This document shows positions 1 to 7,619 of a DNA stretch of 64,000 nucleotides, piece by piece. Under the pieces are notes generated by a model, which did not search any database, was not told the DNA's origin, and was given only the letters and a program-made list of their open reading frames with translations. The number at the start of each line of letters is the position of its first letter. Positions within the stretch are counted from its first letter, which is position 1. Position numbers and translations under genes: made by a program. The stretch lies in NCBI RefSeq assembly GCF_027359675.1, contig NZ_CP114786.1, forward strand, positions 5,120,501 through 5,184,500, read 5' to 3'. The DNA comes from Roseibium sp. Sym1 (GTDB lineage Bacteria; Pseudomonadota; Alphaproteobacteria; Rhizobiales; Stappiaceae).

Positions 1-893
1 CCCCGGTCCGCCAGCTTGCGGTGACATTGTGCAAGCGCATCGATGGCACGTTCCATCGCAGCATCGCTCAGGCGGCGGTTCGAGCCGACACCTTCGCCAA
101 GCCGGACGATCCGGGAATAGGCGTCGACGACCCGGAACCCGCGCTCTTCCGGGCGCGCGATCAGCAAACGGCAGTTGTTGGTGCCAAGATCGAGCGCGGC
201 GTAAAGCGGTGCATTCGCGCGAGAACCGTTGATCCTGGGCCTGTGGTGGTGGCCCGGGCGCTCTGCGCGTGGCCGATCGCCCTGTCCGGCCGGTTGCTGA
301 CCTTCGGATTTCTTGTGCTGACGGCCCGGGGCCGGAACCCGGTCCACGGCCCTGGCGGTCTTTTCACCGTTCTCCGGCACCTTGGTGCCCGTGCTGGCAA
401 GGTTGCCGTTCGCACCGGCCTGCCGGCGCCGCCGGCCACGCCTGCGCGCCGCTTTCTTGCCCTTGGCGCTTGTCAGTGCGTCGACCTGTCCGGCACCGTC
501 CGCGCCGGGTTGCTGCGCCGAAGACACCGCGGACTGAGAATCGCCTGCCGGACGGGACCGGCCGCGCCTGCGCTTCTTGCGTCCCTTTCCGGGGGCGGGC
601 TGCTGGTCTTTCGGGCGCGGAGATTCATCCGGTGCCTGCGAGGCGGTCTGCCTCCGGGCGCCGGTGTCGACGGGTCCGTTCTCAGCCTGGACCGGGACCG
701 GTCCGTTGGTCGGAGGCACTCCGGCCGCGCCATTTGAAACGGGGGCCGGTATGTTGCCTTTCGAACCTTTGCCAGACCGGCGCTTGCGCCGCCGTCTGCC
801 GGGTCCCTTGGACTCGCCTGGAGTCCCGCTGGAAACGGACGCGTCAGCGGTACGTCGCCCGTCTTCGGGCGGTTCCTGACCTGACTGAGTCAC
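1..893 (-). CDS. ppx: Ppx/GppA-type exopolyphosphatase / pppGpp phosphatase, 5' part only
   Basis: The gene runs off the left edge, so only about 297 N-terminal residues are visible. From about residue 231 the protein reads YAALDLGTNNCRLLIARP, the phosphate-1 motif of the ASKHA-fold Ppx/GppA family. It continues through VVDAYSRIVRLGEGV and RRLSDAAMERA, as family members do. These enzymes hydrolyse inorganic polyphosphate or pppGpp in the cytoplasm. I chose a GTG start at 893-891 because GAAAGG lies seven bases upstream and the frame is open to the edge. The odd part is residues 1-230. They are low-complexity, rich in Pro, Gly, Gln and Ala, with Arg/Lys clusters such as GRRRRKRRSGK, RKKRRRGRSR and RRRGRRRRQ. 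The family normally begins almost at the ASKHA core. The family call is firm; polyP versus pppGpp specificity is not decidable here. Confidence 0.85.
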   Translation of the reverse strand, partial: MTQSGQEPPEDGRRTADASVSSGTPGESKGPGRRRRKRRSGKGSKGNIPAPVSNGAAGVPPTNGPVPVQAENGPVDTGARRQTASQAPDESPRPKDQQPAPGKGRKKRRRGRSRPAGDSQSAVSSAQQPGADGAGQVDALTSAKGKKAARRRGRRRRQAGANGNLASTGTKVPENGEKTARAVDRVPAPGRQHKKSEGQQPAGQGDRPRAERPGHHHRPRINGSRANAPLYAALDLGTNNCRLLIARPEERGFRVVDAYSRIVRLGEGVGSNRRLSDAAMERAIDALAQCHRKLADR

Positions 894-1083
894 GTTTATG
901 CCTTTCAGATCCCCGCTGCAGCCGGCCTTTTTCAAGGGGCGCGGACGGGAACTGCGTCTGTCGTTGACAAAACTGTAACAGGAAGACCCGCGCGGGAAAA
1001 GCACCGCGTGTTACGAAAGCCGCCTGAGCAAACGCGGGTTCGTCCACAGCCGGCGGATTTCACAAAAAAGTCGGACACGGGTC

Positions 1084-1113
1084 TTGCATTCCCGATTATG
1101 ATGGATGTATATG
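1084..1113 (+). promoter_or_regulatory. Possible sigma-70 promoter of the tRNA-Gln gene
   Basis: TTGCAT at 1084-1089 is followed 17 bases later by GTATAT at 1107-1112, a fair -35/-10 pair pointing toward the tRNA at 1188. The remaining sequence from 894 to 1187 holds no gene I can support. Confidence 0.35.
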
Positions 1114-1187
1114 CGGCACACCAATCGCGGCGGACATCTTCGTTCAGCACCAAAGCGCGATCGGCGGCTCCACCAGCGAGCTCAAGT

Positions 1188-1261
1188 TGGGGAATAGGTT
1201 AACGGTAGACCCGCGGACTCTGACTCCGTTAGTCCTGGTTCGAATCCAGGTTCCCCAGCCA
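1188..1261 (+). tRNA. tRNA-Gln (anticodon CUG), CCA encoded
   Basis: A full cloverleaf can be drawn. The acceptor stem TGGGGAA (1188-1194) pairs with TTCCCCA (1251-1257). The anticodon loop is CTCTGAC with anticodon CTG. The T arm is CCTGG-TTCGAAT-CCAGG. It ends in discriminator G plus CCA at 1259-1261. The loop and acceptor resemble bacterial tRNA-Gln. No integrase or att-like repeat is visible beside it. The next 247 bases (1262-1508) hold nothing I can identify. Confidence 0.95.
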
Positions 1262-1508
1262 ACTTTTTCACAATTCTGTCAGTGCTGTTCGCCAAAGCAT
1301 TTGCGAATAAACCAAACAGCATTCTTGCGCGTTTGTTGCGCCCATATCCGGCGAATGCCCGCGAATCTCCACGTCATCCCGCTTTTCCGTGCAACATAGA
1401 CGCACCAGTCACGCAGCGCGGAACGTCCCGACGCGAAGGAGGCGCTTACATTTGGCAAGTGCCGCGATTTGGCCGATGGCAGCAATCTATATTTGAAACA
1501 GCACCCCT

Positions 1509-1853
1509 TCAGTTGGAATTTTGAGAAACGAGGACGCGCCGTCCGTCAGCGTCCTGAGCAATGAAGCGCAGAAAACCGTTGCGATTGGTGATGTCTGAAA
1601 TGATTGTGACGCCCGCAGCAGCTAATCGGTTCCGACAGTCCTTCAGATCCTCAACTTCGAAACCCAGCAGGACCCCGTCCCCGTACACTTTCTCAGCCGG
1701 GTAGATCTCGAGCGCGAGCCCGGCTGTTTCGCTCGCCAAATGAAGCGGCCCGCTCCCGTGTCGTTCTTCTACGAAGTCGAGCCCCAGCGGGCGGTAGAAC
1801 GATGCAGTGACTTCGATGTCGCGGGCGTGAAGAGTAATGAAACTCAGTGGCAT
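1509..1853 (-). CDS. VOC (glyoxalase/bleomycin-resistance fold) family protein
   Basis: This is a 114-residue protein of single-module VOC size. It opens with MPLSFITLHARDIEVTASFY, the usual first beta strand and helix ('...DIE.T..FY...LG'). It continues with SGPLHLASETAGLALEIYP and ends with a strand carrying FIAQDADGRRVLVSQ, where many members place the last metal ligand. Members are metal-dependent dioxygenases, isomerases or resistance proteins, and the sequence does not say which. It is a single gene on the minus strand between the tRNA and the ectoine locus, with no operon partner. Substrate unknown. Confidence 0.75.
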   Translation of the reverse strand: MPLSFITLHARDIEVTASFYRPLGLDFVEERHGSGPLHLASETAGLALEIYPAEKVYGDGVLLGFEVEDLKDCRNRLAAAGVTIISDITNRNGFLRFIAQDADGRRVLVSQNSN

Positions 1854-2332
1854 GTTGTCTCCTCAGATCGGATTAACGCTGCCGTCACCCGCGAGAAAGA
1901 GCAAGATCGCCGAAGGCATCGGCGCCGTGGAGACAATGGCGGCCGCCAGACTAGGCGATACCCCAGGATCAAAACAACCCGGTAGTGCTCGAAGTATGAA
2001 GGGAGCGGAGAACTGCCCAGGAAAGACTGCAGCGACGGCGATTCTATGGCCCTGTTCCTGAAACGGCGCGGTGTCACGACTGGAGGAAAAGATCAGCGGC
2101 AGAACGCGGCTTAAAGTCAGGCCACCCACAGGCAATAGCAACACTGCACTTACATTGCCGCGCAGACGAGACTTGAGCTGAGCGCTACTGCCGGATGCAC
2201 TCTGACATTTCCAAACAGTCGGCTGAATCGGCGGAACAGCAGCGCTCCGAGGTAATGTCCTACACGACGACAAACCTTCTAATCAACACCTGATTGATTT
2301 GTACACCCGGATCTCAAGGGGCGTCTGCCCCC
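1854..2332. other. Gene-free stretch, possibly decayed sequence
   Basis: No convincing gene lies here. Open frames on the minus strand (for example 1863-2273) have no recognisable domain, and their composition does not look coding. The stretch contains ATTTGTACAC at 2297-2306, which matches the operator-like word upstream of eutB at 5532-5541. Confidence 0.4.
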
Positions 2333-3061
2333 CTATTCACCAGGGTTGTCCACCACCATATTCTTGTGCCTTTGCAGCCGTCGGAACCCCATGGACAGGT
2401 GGGCCCTGCGGATCAGGGCTGCGGCCCGCACATCGTCCGTGGCAACGGCATTGGTGATTTCGTCGACTTCGTCGCAGAACATTTCGACCTCCTTCACGAG
2501 GTCCCGGTCCGGAATAAGCGTCAACCAGATCCGGCAGGTCTGGTAGAACAGTTTTTCCGCGACATCGTGCAATGGCCTGTTTTCACTCAGGAGCTGGAAA
2601 ATGTGAAAGAAGTCGATATTCAGCCGGGCAAAGCCCTGGCGGCTGGGGGACTGCCGCAGGCCGTCGGCGCGAAGACGGATCTTGCCGAAGGCCTGCAGCA
2701 AGACACCGTCAACTACGGCCGGTGACAGTTTGCCGGTCAACTCGTTGAGTTCCATGCGCAACTGGTAGACCTGGTCGAGTTCGTCCAGGTCGACATCGGT
2801 CACCAGCGTACCGACCCCCTGTTGAGATTGCAGGAGACCGTCGGCTTCCAGGATCTGCAGCGCCTTGCGCAAGGGGGATCGGCTGATGCCGAATTCCGCC
2901 GCCAGCGCCTCTTCACTCAGTTGCGTGCCGGGCGGATAGACCAGCACGCAGATGCGGTCACGCAGAACGGAATAGAGTATCTGGAAACGTTCCTGGGCAT
3001 TGGCGGCCTGCTCAAGCTGGCCTGCGACATCGTCGGTATCTATGTCGGGCAAGTCTGTCAT
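2333..3061 (-). CDS. GntR-family transcriptional regulator, FCD (FadR) subfamily, of the ectoine locus
   Basis: The protein has 242 residues. The N-terminal winged helix-turn-helix includes LVYPPGTQLSEEALAAEFGISRSPLRKALQILEADGLL, the GntR signature (quoted in part: PPGTQLSEEALAAEFGIS). An all-helical C-terminal region of about 140 residues is typical of FCD effector-binding domains. The ATG at 3061 overlaps the stop of the upstream deacetylase gene (ATGA), so the two are translationally coupled. It is the last gene of the doeA arm, so it probably senses ectoine or an intermediate and controls the divergent promoters. Known ectoine regulators at this position are MocR-type EnuR proteins; this one is a different GntR subfamily. 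Repressor or activator action cannot be read from sequence. Confidence 0.88.
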   Translation of the reverse strand: MTDLPDIDTDDVAGQLEQAANAQERFQILYSVLRDRICVLVYPPGTQLSEEALAAEFGISRSPLRKALQILEADGLLQSQQGVGTLVTDVDLDELDQVYQLRMELNELTGKLSPAVVDGVLLQAFGKIRLRADGLRQSPSRQGFARLNIDFFHIFQLLSENRPLHDVAEKLFYQTCRIWLTLIPDRDLVKEVEMFCDEVDEITNAVATDDVRAAALIRRAHLSMGFRRLQRHKNMVVDNPGE

Positions 3062-4236
3062 GCCGGCTGCACCAGCGTCCTTTCCAGTCCCGTCAGCATG
3101 CCCAGACATTTTTCCAGCTGTTCGACGGAAACGAATTCATCCGGCTGGTGCGCCTGGGCGATGGATCCCGGCCCGCAGACAACCACCGACATGCCAAGCG
3201 ACTGGAACAGGCCGGCCTCGGTCCCGAAGGCGACGACATCACACAGATTGGCCCCCGTCAGCGCGCTCACGATATCCCGCGCCTCGTTCTGGTTCATGAC
3301 CGCAAGTCCGGCGACCTCGCCGATCACCTCGGTGACAATGTCCGCGTCCGGATAGACGGCACGCATATTCGGCAGAAGAACATCCTGACAGTAGCTTTCC
3401 AGGGCCGCCTTGACTGCACGGGCATCCTCATCTCGCACCGGGCGCATTTCCCAGTCCACCGAACAGTGCCGGGCAATGACGTTGCGTGCCAGGCCACCGT
3501 CTATGCGGCCGGTTTGCAGGGTTGTCCACGGAGGTGAGAAGCACGCGCTGTCCGCACCCGCCTTTTGCTGCATCTCCTCGGCAAGTTCGAGCATTTTGTT
3601 GATGAAACGGGCGGCCACGTGAATGGCGTTGACCCCCTTGTCGGGCTCCGATCCGTGACCATCGGTGCCGTGGAAGGACGTCGTATATTCGTAGCAGCCC
3701 TTGTGGCCCTCTATCACTCGCATTTCGGTGGGCTCGCCAATGATGGCAACCGAGGGCCTCAGATCCGTCTCACCGAGTTCCTCCACCAGGTGCCGGGCAC
3801 CGAAGCAACCGACTTCCTCGTCGTAGGTCAGCGCAAAATGAAGCGGCCTCCTGAGGTCCAGCGCCGCGTATTCGGGCGCTTTCGCAAGCATGGCGGCGAT
3901 GAAACCCTTCATGTCGCAGGTGCCCCGGCCGTAAAGCCGGCCGTCGGACTGCCGCATCCGGAAGGGATCACTGGTCCATTCGCTGGCATCGGCGGGCACC
4001 ACATCCGAGTGTCCCGACAGGACCACCCCACCCGAGGTCTCCGGTCCGAGCGTTGCGAACAGGTTGGCCTTTGTTCCGGTCCGGTCCCTGGAGACCTTCA
4101 GCCGGGCACCGCAATCCGCCAGCAGTTCTGCGGAATAGTTGATCAGGTCGATATTGCTGTCGGCGGAAACCGTCGGAAAGCCGACCAGCTTTTCCAGGAT
4201 CGTTTCGGTCCGGTCGAGGAGATGCAGCGGTCCCAT
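3058..4236 (-). CDS. M20-family deacetylase (ArgE/acetylornithine deacetylase-like), probable N-acetyl-diaminobutyrate deacetylase
   Basis: This 392-residue zinc amidohydrolase carries the M20 metal and catalytic motifs in order: SGHSDVVPADASEW (first His ligand and catalytic Asp), GRGTCDMKGFIAAML (bridging Asp), DEEVGCFGARHLVEE (catalytic Glu pair) and IGEPTEMRVIEGHKG. A dimerisation domain follows, then a late His region near AFGTEAGLFQSLG. It starts seven bases after doeA and overlaps the GntR gene. In described ectoine pathways the acetyl group of N-acetyl-L-2,4-diaminobutyrate is removed by DoeB/EutE, of the unrelated AstE/AspA family. I infer this M20 enzyme takes that step. Classical acetylornithine deacetylase activity remains possible, since the substrates are homologues differing by one methylene. 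Confidence 0.85.
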   Translation of the reverse strand: MGPLHLLDRTETILEKLVGFPTVSADSNIDLINYSAELLADCGARLKVSRDRTGTKANLFATLGPETSGGVVLSGHSDVVPADASEWTSDPFRMRQSDGRLYGRGTCDMKGFIAAMLAKAPEYAALDLRRPLHFALTYDEEVGCFGARHLVEELGETDLRPSVAIIGEPTEMRVIEGHKGCYEYTTSFHGTDGHGSEPDKGVNAIHVAARFINKMLELAEEMQQKAGADSACFSPPWTTLQTGRIDGGLARNVIARHCSVDWEMRPVRDEDARAVKAALESYCQDVLLPNMRAVYPDADIVTEVIGEVAGLAVMNQNEARDIVSALTGANLCDVVAFGTEAGLFQSLGMSVVVCGPGSIAQAHQPDEFVSVEQLEKCLGMLTGLERTLVQPA

Positions 4237-4243
4237 GGGTGCC

Positions 4244-5428
4244 TCAGGTCTTCACGAAGAGTTCGCGCGGACGGTTGCACAGGCATTCGGCCCGGCTGCC
4301 GTCGCGGATCAGGATGCTTTCGGTGATTTCCAGGCCCCAGCCGTCCATCCAGAGACCCGGCATGAAATGGAACGTCATGCCCGGTTGCAGCTCCGTCGTG
4401 TCCTCGTCACGGATCGAAATGGTGCGCTCGCCCCAGTCCGGAGGATAGGAAATTCCGATCGGATATCCGGCACGCGCGCCTCGTTCAATCCCGGCCGCTT
4501 CCAGAGGCTTGGCGAGTGCCCGGGCGATGTCGCCGGCGGTGTTGCCCGGCCGCGCCGCCTCGAGGCCCGCCTCCAGCCCCTCGACCAGCGCCTTTTCGGC
4601 GTCAAGTATGTATTGCGGAGGTTTTCCGAGAAAGACGGTCCGGCAAAACGGGGCGTGATAACGCCGGAAACAGCCGGAAAGTTCAAAGAAGGTCGCCTCG
4701 CCCTCCTGCATGAAGCGGCCGTCCCACGTCAGGTGCGGCGCGGAGGCATCGGCGCCGCTTGGCAGCAGCGGAACGATGGCAGGATAGTCTCCCCAGGCGT
4801 CATCGAGACCGCGAATGGCATCCGCATAGATTTCGGCAACAAGATCCGCCTTGCGCATACCGGGCGTTACCCGTTCGAACACACCGTCCATGATCTTCTG
4901 CGATATGCGCGCCGCCTTGCGCATAAAGACGAGTTCCTCGTCGGACTTCACGGCGCGTTGCCAGTTGACCAGGCTTGTCGCATCCAGGAATTCCGCGTTC
5001 GGCAACTCTTCGCACAGGGTGAGATAGGCCTTGGCCGAAAAATAGTAATTCTCCAGTTCTACGCCGATACGCTTGCCGGCATAGCCCTTGGATGACAGCA
5101 GTCGCGCAAGATCCTGCATCGGGTGGCGATGGGAGGACTGGATGAAATTGTCGGCATAGGCGCAGACCCGGTCATCGGACATCCAGACGGTCCGCCGGGC
5201 CCCATTTGCGTCCTGGCGCCGTCCCCACCAGATCGGGTCTTCATCCAGGAAGACAATGACCCCCTGATGCACATAGAAGGACCAGCCGTCATACCCCGTG
5301 GACCAGGCCATGTTCGAGGGGTCTTCAAGAAACAGGACATCCAGTCCGCGTGCGCTCATCTCATCGCGGATCAGGCCGAGCCGGCGGTCATACTCGGCGC
5401 GTGTGAACGGTAAATCCAAACCAGGCAT
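4244..5428 (-). CDS. doeA: Ectoine hydrolase DoeA (M24/creatinase fold)
   Basis: This 394-residue protein matches DoeA/EutD in length and in long stretches: MAWSTGYDGWSFYVHQGV, WWGRRQDANGARRTVWM, IGVELENYYFSAKAY and LVNWQRAVKS. DoeA opens the ectoine ring to N-acetyl-L-2,4-diaminobutyrate in the cytoplasm. It has the creatinase N-domain followed by the pita-bread C-domain. The usual M24 metal positions are replaced (FFELSG where an Asp is expected, YHAPF for the second Asp, GYPIG for GHGIG), as in metal-free creatinase. This fits a non-peptidase hydrolase. The ATG at 5428 is preceded by AGAGGAG. It is the first gene of the minus-strand arm, and the divergent region to eutB carries the operator-like palindromes. 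Confidence 0.93.
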   Translation of the reverse strand: MPGLDLPFTRAEYDRRLGLIRDEMSARGLDVLFLEDPSNMAWSTGYDGWSFYVHQGVIVFLDEDPIWWGRRQDANGARRTVWMSDDRVCAYADNFIQSSHRHPMQDLARLLSSKGYAGKRIGVELENYYFSAKAYLTLCEELPNAEFLDATSLVNWQRAVKSDEELVFMRKAARISQKIMDGVFERVTPGMRKADLVAEIYADAIRGLDDAWGDYPAIVPLLPSGADASAPHLTWDGRFMQEGEATFFELSGCFRRYHAPFCRTVFLGKPPQYILDAEKALVEGLEAGLEAARPGNTAGDIARALAKPLEAAGIERGARAGYPIGISYPPDWGERTISIRDEDTTELQPGMTFHFMPGLWMDGWGLEITESILIRDGSRAECLCNRPRELFVKT

Positions 5429-5447
5429 GCTCGCTCCTCTTTGCCAT

Positions 5448-5461
5448 ATTTGTATACAAAT
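5448..5461. promoter_or_regulatory. Perfect 14-bp palindrome, candidate GntR operator upstream of doeA
   Basis: ATTTGTATACAAAT reads identically on both strands and lies 20 bp upstream of the doeA start codon. TTGTATACAA-type palindromes are typical of FCD-GntR operators. A related element lies at 5532-5544. Confidence 0.6.
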
Positions 5462-5531
5462 GACATCATCTTCAGGGGATCTTGCAAGAAAAATCTTCGT
5501 TGTTGACGAGTCAAATGAACGTCACTAGCCT

Positions 5532-5544
5532 ATTTGTACACAAT
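5532..5544. promoter_or_regulatory. Second operator-like palindrome upstream of eutB
   Basis: ATTTGTACACAAT has the same TTGT..ACAA arms with two differences in the core from the doeA-proximal palindrome. The two centres are about 83 bp apart, close to eight helical turns. Its first ten bases recur at 2297-2306. Confidence 0.5.
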
Positions 5545-5612
5545 TGAGCGATGCAGCAGAGATGCGCGGATCGATTGGAATCGCCGCCAGGTTGCGGACC
5601 GAAAGGACATTC

Positions 5613-6620
5613 ATGAAACTCTCGCTCGCGGACATCCTGGCGGCGCAGAAGGCGATTTCCGGCAAAGTGACCAGAACGCCGCTGGTGCCGTCCCTTCACT
5701 TGAGTTCGGTGGCAGGCGTGCCGTTTTTCCTGAAGATGGAAACGATGCAGCCGACGGGTGCCTTCAAACTGAGGGGCGCCACCAATGCGGCCCTGAACGT
5801 TCCCGATGGTACCATTACGCTGACCTGCTGCTCGACGGGCAATCATGGCCGAGGCGTCGCCTATGCGGCGCGCGAGCTGGGTCTGAAGGCGGTCATCTGC
5901 ATGTCCTCGCTTGTGCCACAGACCAAGGTCGACGGCATCCGGGCTCTTGGCGCCGAGGCGCGCATTGTCGGCACCAGTCAGGACGACGCGCTGGCCGAAT
6001 GCCAGAAACTGGCGCAGGCAGATGGCATCGCGGAGATCTCGCCGTTCGACGATCCTTACGTGATTGCGGGCCAGGGCACGATCGGGCTCGAGATTCTCGA
6101 GGAATTGCCCGGTCTGCAGACCCTGCTCGTGCCGTTGTCCGGGGGCGGTCTGGCGGCAGGTGTGGCTCTTGCCGCCAAAACCATCAATCCGAAGATACGA
6201 GTGGTCGGTCTGACCATGGATCGTGGCGCCGCGATGAAGGCATCGATGGATGCCGGGCACCCCGTAGAGGTGCAGGAAGTTGCCAGTCTTGCCGATTCCC
6301 TTGGCGGCGGCATCGGGCTCGACAACAAGCTGTCCTTCCAGATGTGCAGCGATCTTCTCGACGAGGTGATCCTGGTCACGGAAGAAGAAATCTACCGTGC
6401 GATGCAGGTGCTCTACTACGAAGACAGCCACATTGCCGAAGGAGCGTGCGTTGTCGGCATCGCCGCCTGCCTCGCCGGAAAACTGACCGGGCTGGACGGA
6501 CCTGTTGCCACGATCATCACAGGCCGTAATGTGGACATGGGCCAGTTCACGAAAGTCGTCACCGGCCAGGACATCATGCTCGGCGACTATCACCTGAAGG
6601 GAACCTCCTATGGCGCATGA
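5613..6620 (+). CDS. eutB: Hydroxyectoine-utilisation dehydratase EutB (PLP-dependent, threonine dehydratase-like)
   Basis: The protein has 335 residues and belongs to the fold-type II PLP serine/threonine dehydratases. The PLP lysine is Lys52 in PTGAFKLRGAT. A phosphate-binding glycine loop reads LSGGGLAAGVALA and a substrate loop reads STGNHGRG. EutB is proposed to dehydrate the 3-hydroxylated diaminobutyrate intermediate from hydroxyectoine, feeding it back to the ectoine route with EutC. The ATG at 5613 follows GAAAGGACATTC; an in-frame upstream start at 5544 would overlap the operator region and is less likely. The stop overlaps eutC by 11 bp, so the pair is coupled. It is the first gene of the plus-strand arm. 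Confidence 0.9.
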   Translation: MKLSLADILAAQKAISGKVTRTPLVPSLHLSSVAGVPFFLKMETMQPTGAFKLRGATNAALNVPDGTITLTCCSTGNHGRGVAYAARELGLKAVICMSSLVPQTKVDGIRALGAEARIVGTSQDDALAECQKLAQADGIAEISPFDDPYVIAGQGTIGLEILEELPGLQTLLVPLSGGGLAAGVALAAKTINPKIRVVGLTMDRGAAMKASMDAGHPVEVQEVASLADSLGGGIGLDNKLSFQMCSDLLDEVILVTEEEIYRAMQVLYYEDSHIAEGACVVGIAACLAGKLTGLDGPVATIITGRNVDMGQFTKVVTGQDIMLGDYHLKGTSYGA

Positions 6621-7605
6621 GATCAAGCTTGTGACCGAGGCGGAGCTGCGCCGGACGGTGCATCTCGATCTGGAGGTCATAGACTGTGTCGAGGAAGCCT
6701 TTGCAAAACTGGCCACCGGCAAGGTCGTTATGCCCCCGGTCCTGTCCATGGCGTTGCCGGAGGCCAACGCGGAAGTTGACGTCAAGACCGCCTATGTACC
6801 GGGCCTGGAAGGATTCGCACTGAAGGTGTCGCCCGGGTTCTTCAACAACCCTTCACTCGGCCTGCCGAGCCTCAACGGCCTGATGGTTCTGCTTTCGTCA
6901 ACAACCGGCCTGGTCGATGCGGTCTTTCTTGACAACGGCTACCTGACGGACGTGCGAACGGCCGCCGCCGGAGCTGTTTCCGCCAGGCACCTTGCACGGC
7001 AGGACGTCGATACGATCGGTATCCTCGGCACCGGTGTCCAGGCGAAATTGCAGCTGATCGCGGCGGCAAAGGTGCGCCCCGCCGCAAGGGCCCTGATCTG
7101 GGGGCGCGACGGCGACAAGGCCGGTCTGTTGGCCGCGGAGATGAAAACGACTCTCGGGATCGACGTTGCCGCCTGCCCGGAACCGGCGGACCTGGTTGCG
7201 CAAAGCCAGCTCGTCATCACCACGACACCGGCAAGGGACCCGGTCCTGAGCGCCGACTGGCTGCATCCCGGTCTCCACATTACGGCCATGGGCTCGGACC
7301 AGGAAGACAAGAACGAACTGGATCCCAAGATCCTCGCTGTTGCGGATGCCATTATCTGTGACCGGATCAGCCAGTGCGAAAAGATGGGGGAATTGCGCAG
7401 TGCCCTGGAGACGGGCCTCCTCGCAGGCACCGGGAATGTCCGGGAACTCGGCGACGTGATTTCCGGCGCCTCGGCCGGGCGGCAGTCCGACGATGACATT
7501 ACGGTCTGTGACCTGACCGGAACCGGGGTTCAGGATACGGCGATTGCCACCCTGGCGCTCGGCAAGGTCCGGCGGGCGAACGCCGGCACCACCGTTCTCG
7601 CCTGA
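6610..7605 (+). CDS. eutC: EutC, ornithine cyclodeaminase/mu-crystallin family protein of hydroxyectoine use
   Basis: This 331-residue protein has the Rossmann NAD(P) site ILGTGVQAKLQLIAA and the family signature AFLDNGYLTDVRTAAAGAVS (seen as VFLDNGYLTDVRTAAAG). It ends with GTGVQDTAIATLALGKV, typical of ornithine cyclodeaminase/alanine dehydrogenase/ketimine reductases. In hydroxyectoine clusters this paralogue is EutC, always beside EutB. It likely reduces or cyclises the imine/enamine made by EutB, but its exact reaction is not settled as far as I know. It overlaps eutB by 11 bp and precedes doeX by 14 bp, so all three are probably co-transcribed. Confidence 0.9.
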   Translation: MAHEIKLVTEAELRRTVHLDLEVIDCVEEAFAKLATGKVVMPPVLSMALPEANAEVDVKTAYVPGLEGFALKVSPGFFNNPSLGLPSLNGLMVLLSSTTGLVDAVFLDNGYLTDVRTAAAGAVSARHLARQDVDTIGILGTGVQAKLQLIAAAKVRPAARALIWGRDGDKAGLLAAEMKTTLGIDVAACPEPADLVAQSQLVITTTPARDPVLSADWLHPGLHITAMGSDQEDKNELDPKILAVADAIICDRISQCEKMGELRSALETGLLAGTGNVRELGDVISGASAGRQSDDDITVCDLTGTGVQDTAIATLALGKVRRANAGTTVLA

Positions 7606-7619
7606 CAGAGAAGGTCTTC

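Noticed and set aside
21..967. Plus-strand frames at the left edge (21-737 and 269-967)
   Set aside because: The minus strand encodes Ppx/GppA here; the plus frames are its shadows, Arg/Pro-rich and without motifs.
1863..2273. A 136-codon minus-strand frame in the gap before the GntR gene
   Set aside because: Hydrophobic patches suggest a transporter remnant, but no family motif or ribosome-binding site supports a gene or a pseudogene.
1188..2332. tRNA-Gln as an integration site for a genomic island
   Set aside because: No integrase, no direct repeat of the tRNA 3' end and no phage-like genes follow.
5511..6785. A 424-codon frame opposite eutB
   Set aside because: eutB is a clear family member; this frame has no recognisable motif and would overlap the divergent promoter region.
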